Assembly: GCA_028673005.1 (NCBI GenBank)
Contig: CM054117.1
Location: 34,568,561-34,632,560 of the forward strand
Length of the DNA stretch: 64,000 nt
Direction of reading: 5' to 3'
Source of the DNA: Tanypteryx hageni
Taxonomy: Eukaryota > Arthropoda > Insecta > Odonata > Petaluridae
In this document: in pieces, positions 11,251 through 22,660 of the stretch
Position numbering within the stretch: the first letter of the stretch is position 1
Layout of the letters: each line of letters starts with the position of its first letter
Program-made: the position numbers and the translations under genes
The notes under the pieces: generated by a model
The model's database searches: none
Seen by the model: the letters and a program-made list of their open reading frames with translations, nothing else
What the model was told of the DNA's origin: nothing

Positions 11251-11748
11251 TTTCCCCTGAAAGGACTTTCAAACGATCGTAAATCCGTAGACATAGTCGA
11301 CGCCATTGAACGAGATGGCTTTGAAGTTCACGATGTCTATCAAGTTTTTTCTACCCGCCCCACCTATGCGCTGCAAAAGCAAGGGATCAAAACAGTGGAA
11401 AAATATCCCACTGATGTATATATCGTAACCTTAGCCAAAACAGCTGATTCTAAAAAATTTGCCAATAAATCCGGAATTTCTATTTATAATTGTAAAATAC
11501 GTCCCTACAAAATACCACTTAGCCCAGTTCAATGCTTCAATTATCAATAATTAGGGCATACTAAAAACCATTGCAATTTTCCGGCCGTATGTGTGATATG
11601 CGGCGGCGATCATCCTTCTGCCAAATGCTCGAAATCCCCCGATACTCCCCCCACTTGTGCTAACTGCAGAAATTACAATTCCATACTGCCAATTATAAAA
11701 ATTGCCCCACCTTCATCCGAGCTCGCACAGCAGTGTATAACCGCCTGA
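11251..11748 (+). pseudogene. LINE ORF1 (gag-like, zinc knuckles), 5'-truncated
   Basis: The frame opens with LKGLSNDRKSVDIVDAIE and proceeds through a gag core to CCHC knuckles, as in jockey-type ORF1 RNA-binding proteins. The first knuckle is broken: its second Cys is Tyr, and an in-frame TAA (11548-11550) falls right after CFNYQ. The second (CVICGGDHPSAKC) is intact, and a third begins at CANC and degrades. The N terminus is missing, and the frame ends in TGA at 11748 before a proline-rich antisense-open stretch. The same lesions occur in the second copy. Confidence 0.75.
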
Positions 11749-12066
11749 ACCCTACCTCAGCACCAGCTCCACCATCTCCACCAGCACCAAATCCAACATC
11801 CCATCCTTCATACTTTCCCCACCTACCTACTCCTCCAACCCTCCCTACCCAAAACTTAATCCTCACCCCACCCCATCCCACCCTCTCCCACCCATTACCC
11901 CCTTACCCTCAAAACCCTTTCATCCAACCCACTTTTCCACCCCCTTTTAATAACGATAATATCTTATCCGACATTCAATGGCTCCACAATATACTTACCC
12001 ATTTTCTTTTTCTCCAAACTAGCGAGCAGCGGCGCATATATCTTCTGAGTGAGTTACTCAAATTTG

Positions 12067-14755
12067 ATGGCTTCCCACGCCCCTAAAATTAATAAACTTT
12101 CTATCCTCTCGTGGAATGTCCATAGCGTCAAAAATAAAATCACTGAACTCCGAGATTTCCTCTCAACTTCTCACTTTGATCTAATCCTCCTCCAAGAAAC
12201 CCACTTAACGGTCACAAATAAACTTTACATTCCCAATTTTAAAATTTACCGGCTAGATCGCACTTCTTCCGGAGGTGGCGTGGCCATCGCCATCAGGTCA
12301 AACATCAAACATTCAGTTAGGAATTTTCCCATTATGAAATCAATAGAAGCGGTAGGAATTGTCCTTCACACCAAAATTGGCCCAATGACCATTAACTCCA
12401 TTTATAAACCTTCGACTCAAAAACTTCAACTTACTGACTTACGGAACCTTTTTGCGGACAACCGACCCGGACTATATATAGGCGACTAGAACGCAAAACA
12501 TCGACACTGGGGCTGCAATGCCACCAATACGGACGGAAGACTTATCTTTAATTATTCATCCACTGATCCAATAGCCATAATTACCCCAGACGAACCAACG
12601 CATTTTTCTTCCAACAACCCCTCCTCAGACATACTTGATTATGTCATAACCAAAAATTTTCCTATTACTTTTACCCTAAAAGTGCTAAAAATCTTTTCCT
12701 CAGACCACTATCTAATTTTCTTTCACCTTTCTGTAGACCCATCCCAACTCCTCCCATTCCTGCCCCAACGAACAGACTGGACCAAATTTGCCTCTTTGGC
12801 AAATGAAAAAATATCCTCTCTCCTACCTCTACCCACTCCCTCTCCTACCTCAATTGATACCCGAATAATTGAAATCCAAAATATCCTCCTCTCCTCCAAA
12901 ACCTCAGCCTCCCAAACTTTTTCCCCAACCCACACCCCCATTCCGCCCATCCCTACCTCTTTGCGGGAACTAATCCAAAGAAAAAACCGCATTAGAAGAC
13001 GCTGGCAAAAATACCGACAGCCATCAGACCGAAGAGACCTGACACGTCTGACCAATCAAATCAAATTTCAAATCTGCGACTTTCAAAAACAACAGTTGTT
13101 TAATAAAATCAACTCTCTCCGCACTGACGATTGCAGCATTTGGCGTACAACCAAATCCCTCACCAAACCTTTTCCACCCACTCCTCCTCTCAAAACTGTT
13201 GACTCCGTCATTCACGACCCATTCCACAAAGCACAACTTTTTGCTGATTACCTTCAGAAAATAATGACTCCCCCTACCTCAGCCCTCACCCCCACTGAAT
13301 TAGACGCCAAAATTAACTGCTCCACCTTAGACCAGACTCCTCAACCTGCTCCCATTCAAACCTCTTATCCCGAAATTAAATCACTTCTGCATAACTTAAA
13401 AACTAAAAATGCTCCAGGCCTAGATAACATTACCAACCTCATGCTAAAAACTCTGACTTCCTCTAAGCCTTTTATTAACATCCTAACCGATCTTTTTAAC
13501 AACTGCCTTCAAATTAGCTACTTCTCTCCCTTATGGAAAAACGGTAAAATTTTACTCTTCCTCAAACCAAGCAAAGATCCCTCCTCACCTTCCAGCTATC
13601 GCCCCATCTCCCTTTTACCATCCCTCTCCAAAATTTTAGAACGCATTATTTTAAAACGCCTAACACTTTTCATTTATGAAAACAAAATTTTAATCCCTGA
13701 AAAATGGGCTTTAGACAATACACATCGACAATTCATCAAATATTAAGGTTCACGGATAACATTGCTCGAGGCTTTAATTACGGGAAAAAATCAACAGAAG
13801 CGGTCTTTTTAGACATCAGCAGAGCCTTTGACACTGTTTGGCACCAAGGCCTCTTACTCAAACTATCTAGACTTGACTTTCCCATCAACCTTCAAAAACT
13901 AATCAAAAATTTTCTATCAAATCGCACTTTTCAAACCAGCATAAACTCCTCTCTATCCACCTGCCGCCCAGCTCTTACAGGAGTAACTCAGGGGGCAATA
14001 TTGAGCCCAATTCTTTTCAACCTGTATATTAACGACCTCCCCAAACACGTAAATACCGACCTTTTTGTTTATGCAGACGACACGGCGATAATTAGCCAAT
14101 CCCTTTTCCCGGACCTGGCGACAAAAAGAATAACGACCTACTTACGACAAATCTACAACTGGACTCAGACATGGAGACTAAAAATTAACCCTGAGAAAAG
14201 TACCCACATGCATTTCACCCGCTTTAAGCGATACTCCCTTACCTCAAACCCAGAGATTGCAGGCCAAAAGATCCCACCAGTTCCGAAACACAAATTTCTC
14301 GGCATAATCCTTGACTCAATATTACTGTTTACAGCCCACTCCCAACACGCCCTTCAAAAAGCAAAATAGCTAAATCAATCCTCTCCTCATTACTAGGACC
14401 TCACAGCAAAATAAGCCTTACCGATATAATGCGCCTCTACCTCCTTCTAATCCGCCCACATCTTACTTACGGCAGTGAAATTTATTTAAACACTGCAAAG
14501 AAAAACAGCCAAAATAGAAAGTTTTCAATCATCCACCCTCCGCTTTATTGCCCAGCAATCCAAACTAGTACCCATCAGAGAACTACAACTTGCCCACAAT
14601 ATCCCACCACTTTTAGACTTTACTAAACTGCAAGCACGCAAATTCAACCGCCGGCTCAAACTTACCAATAACCCTTTTCTCCAAACCATATGGACCTATC
14701 ACACCGCCAAACGCCACAAATACCGGATGACGAAAGATATCCTTCAGCTTTAAAT
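12067..14755 (+). pseudogene. LINE ORF2: endonuclease plus reverse transcriptase, broken
   Basis: The start at 12067 opens into an exonuclease-endonuclease-phosphatase domain (LSWNVHSVKNK, LLQETHL, SGGGVAI, GD then NAKH, SSDHYLIF near the end). An in-frame TAG at 12487 replaces the residue between GD and NAKH. The frame then continues through fingers motifs (APGLDN, SYRPISLLPSLSKILER) to a stop at 13744. A frameshift follows, and the next frame (13704-14369) carries FLDISRAFDTVWH, GVTQGAILSPILFNLYIND and the catalytic FVYADDTAI. A further 1-nt loss near 14367 and a 2-nt loss near 14512 break the thumb region. The fragment at 32,445 retains these lost bases. Confidence 0.88.
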
Positions 14756-15071
14756 TCCTGGTACCATTATTAACCTCTTATCCCTTAACTTACTCCTATC
14801 TGTGCATAACATCAGCTTAAATAAAGTTTTTTTTTTAATGGCCCTGAAAAGGTTCTAAATCCATTATAAACCTATATGAAGATGATCGCCGCCAAACCAT
14901 TACAAACTTTTTCCCCTACCTTCTTAAACCTGCATATACGCAAACTAAGCCTCACCACCATTATATATACCATACTCATTGTAAACATTTCCTGAAAAGG
15001 GTTGTTTTGTGATGCTCCCGATATAGATCTCTGCTCTCTACTCTCTTTTATTTTCATTTTTATTATTTTAT

Positions 15072-15075
<4 letters not shown>

Positions 15076-15145
<70 letters not shown>

Positions 15146-15180
15146 GCATATGTATATATATGTATACATATATATTTTAG
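15076..15180. repeat. (AT)n / TATA-rich microsatellite
   Basis: Long AT dinucleotide run followed by interrupted TATATG repeats. The second copy at 61,112-61,210 has a different repeat structure. The Ile/Tyr-rich frames here are artefacts of the dinucleotide. Confidence 0.95.
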
Positions 15181-15254
15181 CAATTGCATACTTTATAATT
15201 AGTTAGTTTATTTTATAAGATATTTAATTACTTATTATATTTAGTTTAGTCTTA

Positions 15255-15530
15255 GAAAGAGAAAGAAATAATAATAATAATAACTATTGCCCATATTGTA
15301 CAAAAAGCTCTACCCAATTTAAAGCTATTTTGCAAAAAAAAAAGAAAAAAGGGGGGAAAAGTAAAGAAAAAAATAATAATATTATAATAAGAAATAAATA
15401 AATAATTTTAAAAATATATATATAGTCAAAAATAAATAAATAAATAATAAAAATGAGGTAAAAAAGGAAAAATGCAAAATAAGAAACATAATAATATATA
15501 CCAAAAATAAAAATAAAAAATAACAATAGC
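15255..15530. repeat. A-rich low-complexity tract (AAT, AAAT repeats)
   Basis: Mostly (AAT)n, (AAAT)n and poly-A with a G7 interruption. It may be the tail of the LINE or simple-sequence expansion. The antisense 80-codon Phe/Tyr/Ile-rich frame is a composition artefact. Confidence 0.85.
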
Positions 15531-16230
15531 TAGCTGGTATCTTTTTGACTTAACTACCTTACCAATGTACATATTTCGTATTTTTTCATGTTTATTGTAT
15601 TGTATTTATATTAATTAGTAGTTATAGTAATTTTAAACTTATAAGCAAATCACAAAAACCGCAAGCTATTAAAATGATGCAAATATAATTAACAACCCCC
15701 ATTGTAATTGAGCACTTTCTGACCGGCCGGGAACGTGGGTGTTATCACGAGGGACGGCCTATATTTGTGGTAAAACTACTTACCAAGCCAACGAAGAGAG
15801 AGAAAGAGAGTGATAAGTAACATGTTTCGCGTACTTTTTCTGTAGTGTTCCGTACTATTCTACCTAGGAAAGCTACATACCTGCATACATACGAAAAAAC
15901 CGACAGAAAATTTTAAGTTACAAACGGAAACAGAAGTGGATGCTAATTCCCAGAAAGTGGGGCTCTCAAAATATTCAATTATATATTTTTTAAATTCTTT
16001 GTAATAGACTTAATTACTCCCTGTGAATATTTTTTGTTAAATTGTCTTCATTATGCAAAAAAATATTTTAAATAACTCTTTTAAATATCCCTCATGAACG
16101 GCATCCTGGTTGTAGAGAGAGAAATAAGGGGTACGTGACGACATCGCATGCCTTACGTCGCTTACGACCGTACTGAAAGCACGCAGTTTTGATAATTCGG
16201 CCTGTTGCTTTTGCTGATATCGTTGCTAAA
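15531..16230. other. No gene seen; upstream of THAP exon
   Basis: AT-rich with a GC-richer patch at 15,720-15,780 (GACCGGCCGGGAACG). The last 110 bases before the THAP start are richer in CG dinucleotides (TACGTGACGACATCGC, TTACGTCGCTTACG) and could be promoter sequence. Confidence 0.35.
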
Positions 16231-16449
16231 ATGGAGAATATGGAAGTAAAGAAGGGTTATAAGTATTGTCTGCTGCCTCACTGATTAAATACAACGTCTA
16301 AAACCCTGAGAAAATTGTTCTTCACGCAACCGAGTTCTTTGGGAAAAAATAAGGAGCGGAGAATATTGTGGTTGAAACCCATGAGGAGATACGCATTTGA
16401 TATATCGGAACGTACAGCTGCATTTGTCTGCGAGGATCATTTTAATCTA
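16231..16449 (+). pseudogene. THAP zinc-finger domain exon, broken
   Basis: Frame MENMEVKKGYKYCLLPH, then TGA (16282-16284), then an open frame with the rest of a THAP domain: LFFTQPSS (the FxxxP region), the invariant Trp in RRILWL, and VCEDHFNL (the Cys-x2-His end). Counting the stop as the second zinc ligand gives C-x4-C-x48-C-x2-H, which is THAP-like. THAP domains bind DNA and occur in P-element, Kolobok and cellular proteins. A single base change has apparently turned the second Cys into a stop. The same stop is present in the second copy at 62,263. No downstream exons were recognised. Confidence 0.75.
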
Positions 16450-16800
16450 AGTACTAGTTATATGTATGTACGTAATTTTATTGCCTCGTATTATATTTTA
16501 TGACTTATGTCGGCATTACATTGACGTGACGCATATATTTCTGGAGAACATTTAAAGAGTAAATTATATTTTTATGTTTTAAAGATTAGCATATATGTTT
16601 TAACAAAACCTCCATAATGTAATATACTTATTCTAAATAGGTAAGATCAAACTTACGGAAATCGTTGGGCTATGGGTTTATTAAGCAAATAATTACTGTT
16701 GCAGTGCATATATTTAAGTACCAAGCTTTAAAGCAAATAATTCTACAAATGTTGCATATTAAGTTTGTTTTGTAATTTAAATATTTTAAGAAATTATTTC

Positions 16801-17717
16801 ACATTTTGAAGGACCATGTTTTGATAAATAAATGCAGTCATGACACTCCACAGACGTGACTAAATCTTCTTCTTCATCTACAACTACACTCATTCATAAC
16901 CTCTTTATCATATTATGACTTCAGGGCAAATCTTGCCATTACAATACAATACAATTTTTTCCTTCTCTATTCAGTTTTACAAATCCAACATCATTACTAA
17001 CATAGTGTTTCCTCATTGACCTCAAAGGGAGAAAAAAGCCATAAAGGTAACGATGAAATTGGCGATATATATAAAACAGATATGCAGTTCTTACAAACAC
17101 TTCTACAGTTTTTCTTTTCACAAGTATAGGTAATAACTAAGGCAGATAGACACTTAAAACTACGAACTTCACCTCATTTCCTGTAAAGGCAGACGATTTT
17201 GATTATTCACCGAAACCGGTCGTGTTATAATTCATATATTTGGTGAAAATTAGCGAAAGTTTAATATAAATAAAAAATAATATCAATTACTGTACATGTT
17301 ATTTTATTGTGGAATTCCACGAAGCCTCGGCCTTATACTTATCGAACTATATTTTACTTACTAGATGCTAGGACAGTATGGGAAATAATACATAAATAAA
17401 TATTCTATAATATTAGTTAAAACTATAGTTGTTTTCTTCATTTACTATGGGAAATCTCTTTTGAGACGTCAATCTCTCTTTTACATATCTTCTGCGTTTC
17501 AGTCGAAATAATAGTACTATTACAATAACTGAAAATAAAAACTCTACATCGAACTTGTTTTATCAATTAAATGTTATAGAAACCTATCAGCCTTCACTCC
17601 ATGCATTTCAACATCTGAATATTGCTCCCTACGACTTCCAATGTACTGTAAAAGCATGTACGAATCGACGTTGGGCAATTTATCAGATCTGACTACACGA
17701 AACCCTTCAGATGCCAT
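16801..17717 (-). pseudogene. SWIM-zinc-finger/YqaJ-associated protein, 5' exons, decayed
   Basis: Exon 1 runs from ATG at 17717 to 17584 and encodes MASEGFRVVRSDKLPNVDSY and onward to HGVKADR, ending in phase 2 at a GT donor. Exon 2 starts at 17020 after CTTTGAG and continues in phase with SMRKHYVSNDVGFVKLNREG. After a stop, another frame gives NGKICPE, then VVVDEEEDLVTSVECHDC. From memory, this order (LPxVD, RxxY..VGxVxLxRxG..C, CPE, VECHDC) is that of a multi-copy arthropod family with a SWIM zinc finger upstream of a YqaJ-type nuclease domain. The nuclease part is not seen. Stops and frameshifts make it a pseudogene. It is convergent with the THAP exon. Confidence 0.5.
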
Positions 17718-17867
17718 TTTGCAAAACACAAAATGCAGAAAGGTGCAGTACTTCTATTTCTTCTAAGGCGGCGGATAGAGGAAAACAACAGATTTATGTT
17801 TTTTAAGCTACTACTTCCATGTCGGTACAATGGATTCTAGCACGGCTAGGATGCTCGTGTGGTGCGC

Positions 17868-17875
17868 TGACGTCA
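17868..17875 (-). promoter_or_regulatory. CRE-like palindrome TGACGTCA
   Basis: Perfect 8-bp CREB/ATF-type site, about 150 bases upstream of the ATG of the SWIM-like gene on the minus strand. It lies in a locally GC-richer stretch. It is conserved in the second copy at about 63,900. Function is inferred from position only. Confidence 0.3.
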
Positions 17876-18225
17876 CTAAACACTCGGCACACTTCGGCTA
17901 CCTATCGGATGTGATCGTGTTCGGCATTAAATCGTCCGTTTTAAATCGTTTTTTTATAAATATCTCTTAAAAATTTAACGAAAAAACTTTATATTTACCT
18001 ATAACGGTAGCCATACATTACAACTTCATAAAATTTTCGATAATTACCGATACATGACAGTCCCCCATTGTTTCCGTATTCGAAAATATGTGATATTGAT
18101 TCCGGGAATCGTTAGCGAGAAAATAACAAGACATTTTTCTAAGAACAGGTGATATAACGCCGTATACAAGTAAACATTACACAACAGATATTTTATTTGA
18201 ATGAATGTAGTTCTTAGTTATATGA
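17876..18225. other. No gene seen; right edge of duplicated segment
   Basis: AT-rich noncoding sequence. Identity with the second copy runs to 17,968, where the window copy stops at 64,000, so the duplication probably extends further right. Confidence 0.4.
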
Positions 18226-18425
18226 ATGTACGAGGGCTGATCAAAAATATCGGGGACAGAATTCTTAACAAAGTAACTACTAAATGCATCGAAGTGAAAA
18301 CTATGTCGAACATTTGGCAACATCTCCTGATGCGATATACGAGAGGAGCAGGTATATACAATTCTTATTGAAATCTTTGCAAGGAAGGTTTTAACAGACA
18401 TCCTAGTAATGAGTTACGAACACAT
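18226..18425 (+). mobile_element. Possible mariner-like terminal fragment
   Basis: After a TA dinucleotide comes CGAGGGCTGATCAAAAATAT, which resembles the inverted-repeat end of arthropod Tc1/mariner-type elements. The opposite end is not found nearby, so this would be a one-ended fragment. There is no transposase frame beyond a few codons. Confidence 0.35.
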
Positions 18426-18874
18426 GGTATGTATTGTTTCACTAGAATTAACAGTATAATAACGGGTATTTCAAACATAGTAACTGACACCCGACATGTG
18501 ACGGACAATAAACTATTTGTAATATACAGAGAGTGTAAAAACTACATTTTAGAAAGATGTTTTTTCTTTCATTTAATTACAAAAGACACATTCAGCAATA
18601 CAACTGCTTCAAACGAATTCTTATCAAGGTAAAATTAACACATTAGATGAATTTCAGTTTCTTTATTCTCATTCATGCAGTCTATTGCCAGATATTCCAT
18701 TCCATTACTACAACTCTTGCATTTTTATGAGGTAGTTCAGACATGACTGGAAAAATATTTAATAGGGATTGGAGAAGATTGAATAATTGCCGATGTTATA
18801 GCGGTTATGGTCTTTGAGCTAAAAAATAGGGCATCATTACGGATGATACATTTTTAATTATCAATTATCGGATT
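18426..18874 (-). repeat. GH18 copy B 3' flank
   Basis: Minus-strand 3' flank of the B fragment, shared with D (34,560-34,783) and E (43,500-43,900). It contains an AATAAA polyadenylation-type signal on the minus strand (TTTATT at 18662-18667) and shared blocks such as ATGAATTTCAGTTTCTTTAT. Confidence 0.65.
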
Positions 18875-20008
18875 CTAATTCTTCGTCAAGGTGTTGTAGG
18901 TGGTCCGAGTCAGGGGATATTTTCCTTCTCCGCCATTCCCCTCGTAGTCATCTTTATCCAATGCCATGACAGTCACCCCTCCTAAATTGTTTTCGACTAC
19001 ATAGCGACACTGCAAAGATTACAAAACCATAATTACAAAACGTAACAGTACTACAGTTACCACTTTTAATACTAGTTAATCTGCCTTTATCTCTTTACGG
19101 GAACCAACCCTGTCTGTTGGAAATCGCTTTGCTCGACGTTTGATTTCCAAACTACATTTTCTTTTACACGAACTAAATTCTAAACAGTATGAATAATCAT
19201 GGTAGATTTTAATTTGTTGGGTGAAAGATTTTATAATCGGATGTATAATAAAATTCAAACTATTTTATGATTAAATATATTTTAATAAATGATTAATGCA
19301 TCATTCATTTCTACTTGTTGTTTTTAACGTGCCACAGTTAACACTTATTTTGTTTGGTAAATGTCAACAATGAGTATTATAATTTTTACCTAATTTGGTA
19401 TTCTGAATAAATCCTAAGTGAATGTTAAACATTTTTGATAATGTTTTGCTACATTAATACCCACAGGACCATTTGACTGCCAACTAAACTAGATTAAATT
19501 ATTTATACTTATAAATATTTGAGTTATGCACTGGTTTTTACTATTTTCGATTAAAATATATTTGTCTGATGAATTATTTTCTAGGTCCTACTAGTCGTCT
19601 TACAGACATTGTCACGTTAGTGGCCAGGAGCAGTGAGGCTATTACATAAGGAAATCGTAATAAATTGTCAAATGTATATGATTCACTATCAAAACGGTAA
19701 AATAATTCATACTAGATTTAGATTTGGAAGATTAAAGTAATCATTGCTAGAAGTATAGATCTATACATATTTTTCAAAAATTAATCCACCTTCTATATGT
19801 GATTTATGATTGCCAATTAAAATAGTTTAAACTATTTATCATTAAAAGTATCTATTTAATGATGAATTATATTTACCTTCGCAGCGACAGATGTGGGGTC
19901 GTCGTAGCTAACCCAGAGGCCATCTATGTTTGATGCGTATGGTGATTTAGTAGCTTCATCCCGACGTATGACCCAGTTTTCTGTCTGGTTTCCAAACCAT
20001 TTCACTAG
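18875..20008 (-). pseudogene. GH18 chitinase-like 3' fragment B (exons 8-9)
   Basis: Exon 8 (20008-19877) encodes LVKWFGNQTENWVIRRDE through GLWVSYDDPTSVAAK. Exon 9 (19009-18875) encodes CRYVVENNLGGVTVMALDKD, then DYEGNGGEGKYPLTRT, ending in TAG seven codons earlier than C and D. Splice sites are intact (AG acceptor and GT donor around a 867-bp intron with an AG before TGT). Exons 1-7 are missing: upstream sequence beyond about 20,050 is unrelated until a hAT-like relic begins at 20,530. The open frame suggests recent loss or a capture of the C-terminal half. Confidence 0.85.
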
Positions 20009-20049
20009 CTATCAGAAAAATAATCAAATTAAATCTTTTAGTTTTATTA

Positions 20050-20529
20050 TTGCTATACACTTATATATAAAGTGCCTCTAGGAAATATTCTGAATTACGT
20101 ATTAATGTTCACGAAAATCAAAATTTCCATAGCGATGTTTATTGGAACTCGTTATATTTTGAAATTCGTTCGTAATACGAAGTGCCGTACCCAGGATATG
20201 GCGAAGATGGGTTTTGCAATAAGCGCCACTTGAAAACTTCGCCAAACCTTCCCGCAAAAAATGGTAAAATTCTATTTTCTCATAAATTAATATTAATTTA
20301 ATACTCATATAACGGTTTTTTTAACATCAACGATATATTAAATGGAAATACTATCATTATGTTTTGGAATCCTGGAAAAATAATATTTTACATAGGCAAA
20401 TTATATTTTTCCTAAAATTGTACCCAAGGCGCTATGATATTATTGCTACTTTCACAAAGAAAGGCATAATGGTTGTTAGTTAAGAAGAATTGTCGAGGTC
20501 ATTCTATGATTGGTATACTGTTCATAGAT
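20050..20529. other. Intron-7-like remnant, then unassigned sequence
   Basis: No exon seen. The stretch parallels 45,060-45,545 near fragment E, so it was present in their common ancestor. Confidence 0.45.
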
Positions 20530-20703
20530 CGGTGGTTCCCAAGCCTTGTGATGCGAGTCACTGGGGTCCCACAGCTAATATTTAGACAGACAGACAGACA
20601 GACAAACGACTTTGTTAGGACGAAATGGAGACTATGTAGTCCCTTCTTACATCTAACCATTTCGTCATATAAGTAATTACAATATTTACATAATAAGAAA
20701 AAT

Positions 20704-20706
<3 letters not shown>

Positions 20707-20762
<56 letters not shown>
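20707..20762. repeat. (AT)n microsatellite
   Basis: Pure AT run inside the decayed hAT-like element. It is absent from the related element at 45,546, where TAATATTTA is directly followed by the downstream flank. Confidence 0.95.
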
Positions 20763-20765
<3 letters not shown>

Positions 20766-21574
20766 GGGGTGCAACGAATGGATATGGATGCGTTGATAGG
20801 TAATTAGGAGAATAAAAGTTGCTCAAATGAATTGAATATGGCATAGTACCAACAAATAGTTGCTTCCTAAGAATGTAATACCCGCATGTAAAGATATAAC
20901 ATGAGAGGAAAGACTATTAATGACTTAATATAATGTCTAAGATCGGAAATGCCTCAGAAATCTCGAATTTTTGAATCACTGATTTATTTCCTAATCGATT
21001 GTTCTAAATAAAACAATCGACTTATATTAAAAATTCATTCGTCGTATTCACTTACAAACGCTGTCTATAGCTAAAGAAAATAGACGAACATATTGAAGTT
21101 CATTTCTCGTATATTTTCCATTTCCCTTCACTTTACAAATGTTGCGTGCTGGCGAAAAAAAAAATCTAATTATGTATTCACAGCAGATATTGCTTACTCC
21201 CGTAGCCACAAAGGTTGTTTTCGTTGACAAAAGTTAAGAAACACTTGAGTATTTTTTCAAGGCTCAGTAAATTATGGCTTTAAAATTTGATTTTCTTGAA
21301 ATCGGCTACTCCTTCGCTAAAAATGTACTGATAAAAACATATACTAATTAACTAGATCTACGAAGTCGTTTGAAGACTTTTTAATAAGTGATATTGTACG
21401 GCATAGAATAAAAGTTCATTTTTTGTCGCCAGTAAAGTGGCACTCCCGATTATGCTACGCAAATCATTTATATAACTATCTTAGTTTCTTTGCCCATATG
21501 CGCCGAATTTCATTAACATTCGCCCTAGCATTTTCTCAGATGAAACATGCAGACGGACGGACGGACACCACCAG

Positions 21575-21656
<82 letters not shown>
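21575..21656. repeat. (AT)n microsatellite preceded by GACG repeats
   Basis: About 75 bp of AT dinucleotides after a short (GACG)n run at 21,551-21,567. The Tyr/Ile-rich ORF spanning it is a repeat artefact. Confidence 0.95.
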
Positions 21657-21658
<2 letters not shown>

Positions 21659-21902
21659 AATATATGTATATTTTCATTTCATAAAATCATCAAAATGTAA
21701 CATTTATTATACTGATTCGTATGTTATTCATTTTACAACTTTCTTTAATTCCTGACTAAAGGGTCATGAGACCAAAATCATTATTCTAATCTTCGTCGCG
21801 GCTCAAAAAGTTTAAGAACCACTGATATAACATATTCATTTTATATAGATGAAAATTCGTTCGTAGTAGTTGAACTGTTGACTGTATTATGCAAATGTAA
21901 AC

Positions 21903-22165
21903 AGGCCCGTATTTACCATAAGGCAAGATAGGCAAATGCTGGTGCCCGAAATGACTAATTACAATTAATAATGCTACTGGTGAACGGAGATTTTCAATGT
22001 TTAAACGTGTGAAAAACTATCAACGTAGCAGTATTTCCCAAGAAAAACTAAACACGTTGGCACTGCTTTGTATTGAAAATGAGGTTTCTAATGAAATTAA
22101 TTATTATGAAATGATTGATAAATTTACCATACTAACAGCAAGAACGAAAAAAATTAATACGAAGG
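21903..22165 (+). pseudogene. hAT transposase C-terminal dimerisation fragment
   Basis: From 21976 the frame reads TGERRFSMFKRVKNYQRSS, then ISQEKLNTLALLCIENEV, and ends in an EMIDKF helix. This matches the hAT C-terminal dimerisation domain of ZMYM1-like transposases (ERSFSxLKRIKxYxRSTxxQxRLxxLALLxIExE). It follows a block at 21,903 (CAGGCCCGTATTTACCATAA) that could be the element's own end. Only this tail survives; the catalytic domain is missing. Confidence 0.75.
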
Positions 22166-22175
22166 CTTCCGCGGT

Positions 22176-22413
22176 GTTTTCGTACTCCTTTCAAGGCTTT
22201 CGGGATTCTACCGCGTGTTGTTTCTTCTAGTGACGACTGTTTCGCCTCCATTCCAGGTGGCATCTTCAGGTCTGACCGTTCGCAGAAATACGGCCGTTAT
22301 TTATAGCCACGTCGGTCGGGTGAGGCGTGTTGTGATTGGCTGTTCCATTGTTGATGTTCCAGCAGCCAATGGAAGCGGTAGAATCCCGAAAGCCTTGGAA
22401 GGAGAACGAAAAC
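22176..22413. mobile_element. MITE or terminal-repeat remnant with ~37-bp inverted repeats
   Basis: The ends GTTTTCGTACTCCTTTCAAG and, inverted, GTTTTCGTTCTCCTTCCAAG continue into CTTTCGGGATTCTACCGC on both sides. The interior has no supported gene. The internal stretch CCAGGTGGCATCTTCAGGTC also resembles ends of Penelope-like retroelements, so the class is open. Confidence 0.65.
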
Positions 22414-22660
22414 AATTGTTTATTTACTTTAAAATAAAGAATTTTAACATTTTCCAAGTATTACCTTTGTTTTTCCATTACATAACTTCTGTATGCGTTC
22501 CATTTTAATGTGAAGAGGGTGAGCATAAGTTTTTTTTGCCGAGCTAGGGCCAAGACTCTCGTAAACACGGTCAGCATGTTAGTGAATGTAACAATTATGG
22601 AAAGAGCTATTGAAGCAGAGAATAAATGGCGGTTTTATCAAAAATATTTTATATATATCA
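22414..22660. other. No gene seen
   Basis: AT-rich linker between the MITE and the start of the GH18 upstream homology. Confidence 0.4.

Larger units (their letters stand above)
11251..15000 (+). mobile_element. Jockey-clade LINE, inactive, near full length
   Basis: Non-LTR retrotransposon with a gag-like ORF1 remnant (11251-11748) and an ORF2 carrying apurinic endonuclease and reverse transcriptase domains (from 12067). There is an AATAAA-like box near 14,820 followed by a T-rich tract. The exact 3' end is unclear because AT-rich simple sequence follows. Base composition is C-rich on the sense strand, unlike the AT-rich surroundings. It carries stops and frameshifts, all shared with the copy at 57,286, so it was dead before the large duplication. 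Confidence 0.9.
1..17968 (+). repeat. Left copy of ~46-kb-period large duplication
   Basis: This whole segment recurs in the same order and orientation at 46,074-64,000. By eye there are only about eight differences in the first kilobase, and long stretches are identical. The offset drifts slightly (46,073 at the start, 46,036 through the GH18 pseudogene, 46,032 at the THAP exon). The drift comes from small indels, mainly in AT microsatellites. Both window ends lie inside the repeat, so its full length cannot be seen. It may be a true recent tandem duplication or two haplotypes placed in series by the assembler. Confidence 0.97.
20530..21824. mobile_element. Decayed hAT-like element with GTGGTTC inverted repeats
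   Basis: The left end CGGTGGTTCCCAAGC and the right end (read inward) CAGTGGTTCTTAAACTTTTT resemble the common hAT/Charlie-type inverted repeat. The interior holds tetranucleotide GACA repeats (20,578-20,602) and two long AT microsatellites (20,707-20,762; 21,581-21,655). A related copy starts at 45,546 and is cut off at 46,045. No target duplication was recognised. Confidence 0.5.

Noticed and set aside
11693..12086. Proline-rich ORF (117 codons, +) and Gly/Trp-rich ORF (62 codons, -)
   Set aside because: They lie in the C-rich linker between LINE ORF1 and ORF2; open frames in several directions result from composition. The proline-rich frame may belong to the decayed end of ORF1 but is not a separate gene.
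12723..13236. Minus-strand ORFs of 110 and 70 codons
   Set aside because: Antisense shadows of LINE ORF2, repeated identically at 58,758-59,271.
14872..15526. Ile/Tyr- and Phe-rich ORFs around AT and AAT repeats
   Set aside because: Translation of microsatellites.
17584..17717. Exon 1 of the SWIM-like gene considered as a second THAP or a P-element exon
   Set aside because: No zinc ligands or THAP Trp; the in-phase join to an exon with VGFVKLNREG and then ECHDC fits the SWIM-type family better.
20578..20602. Short regular GACA repeat checked as a CRISPR-like array
   Set aside because: Simple tetranucleotide microsatellite without spacers; the genome is eukaryotic.
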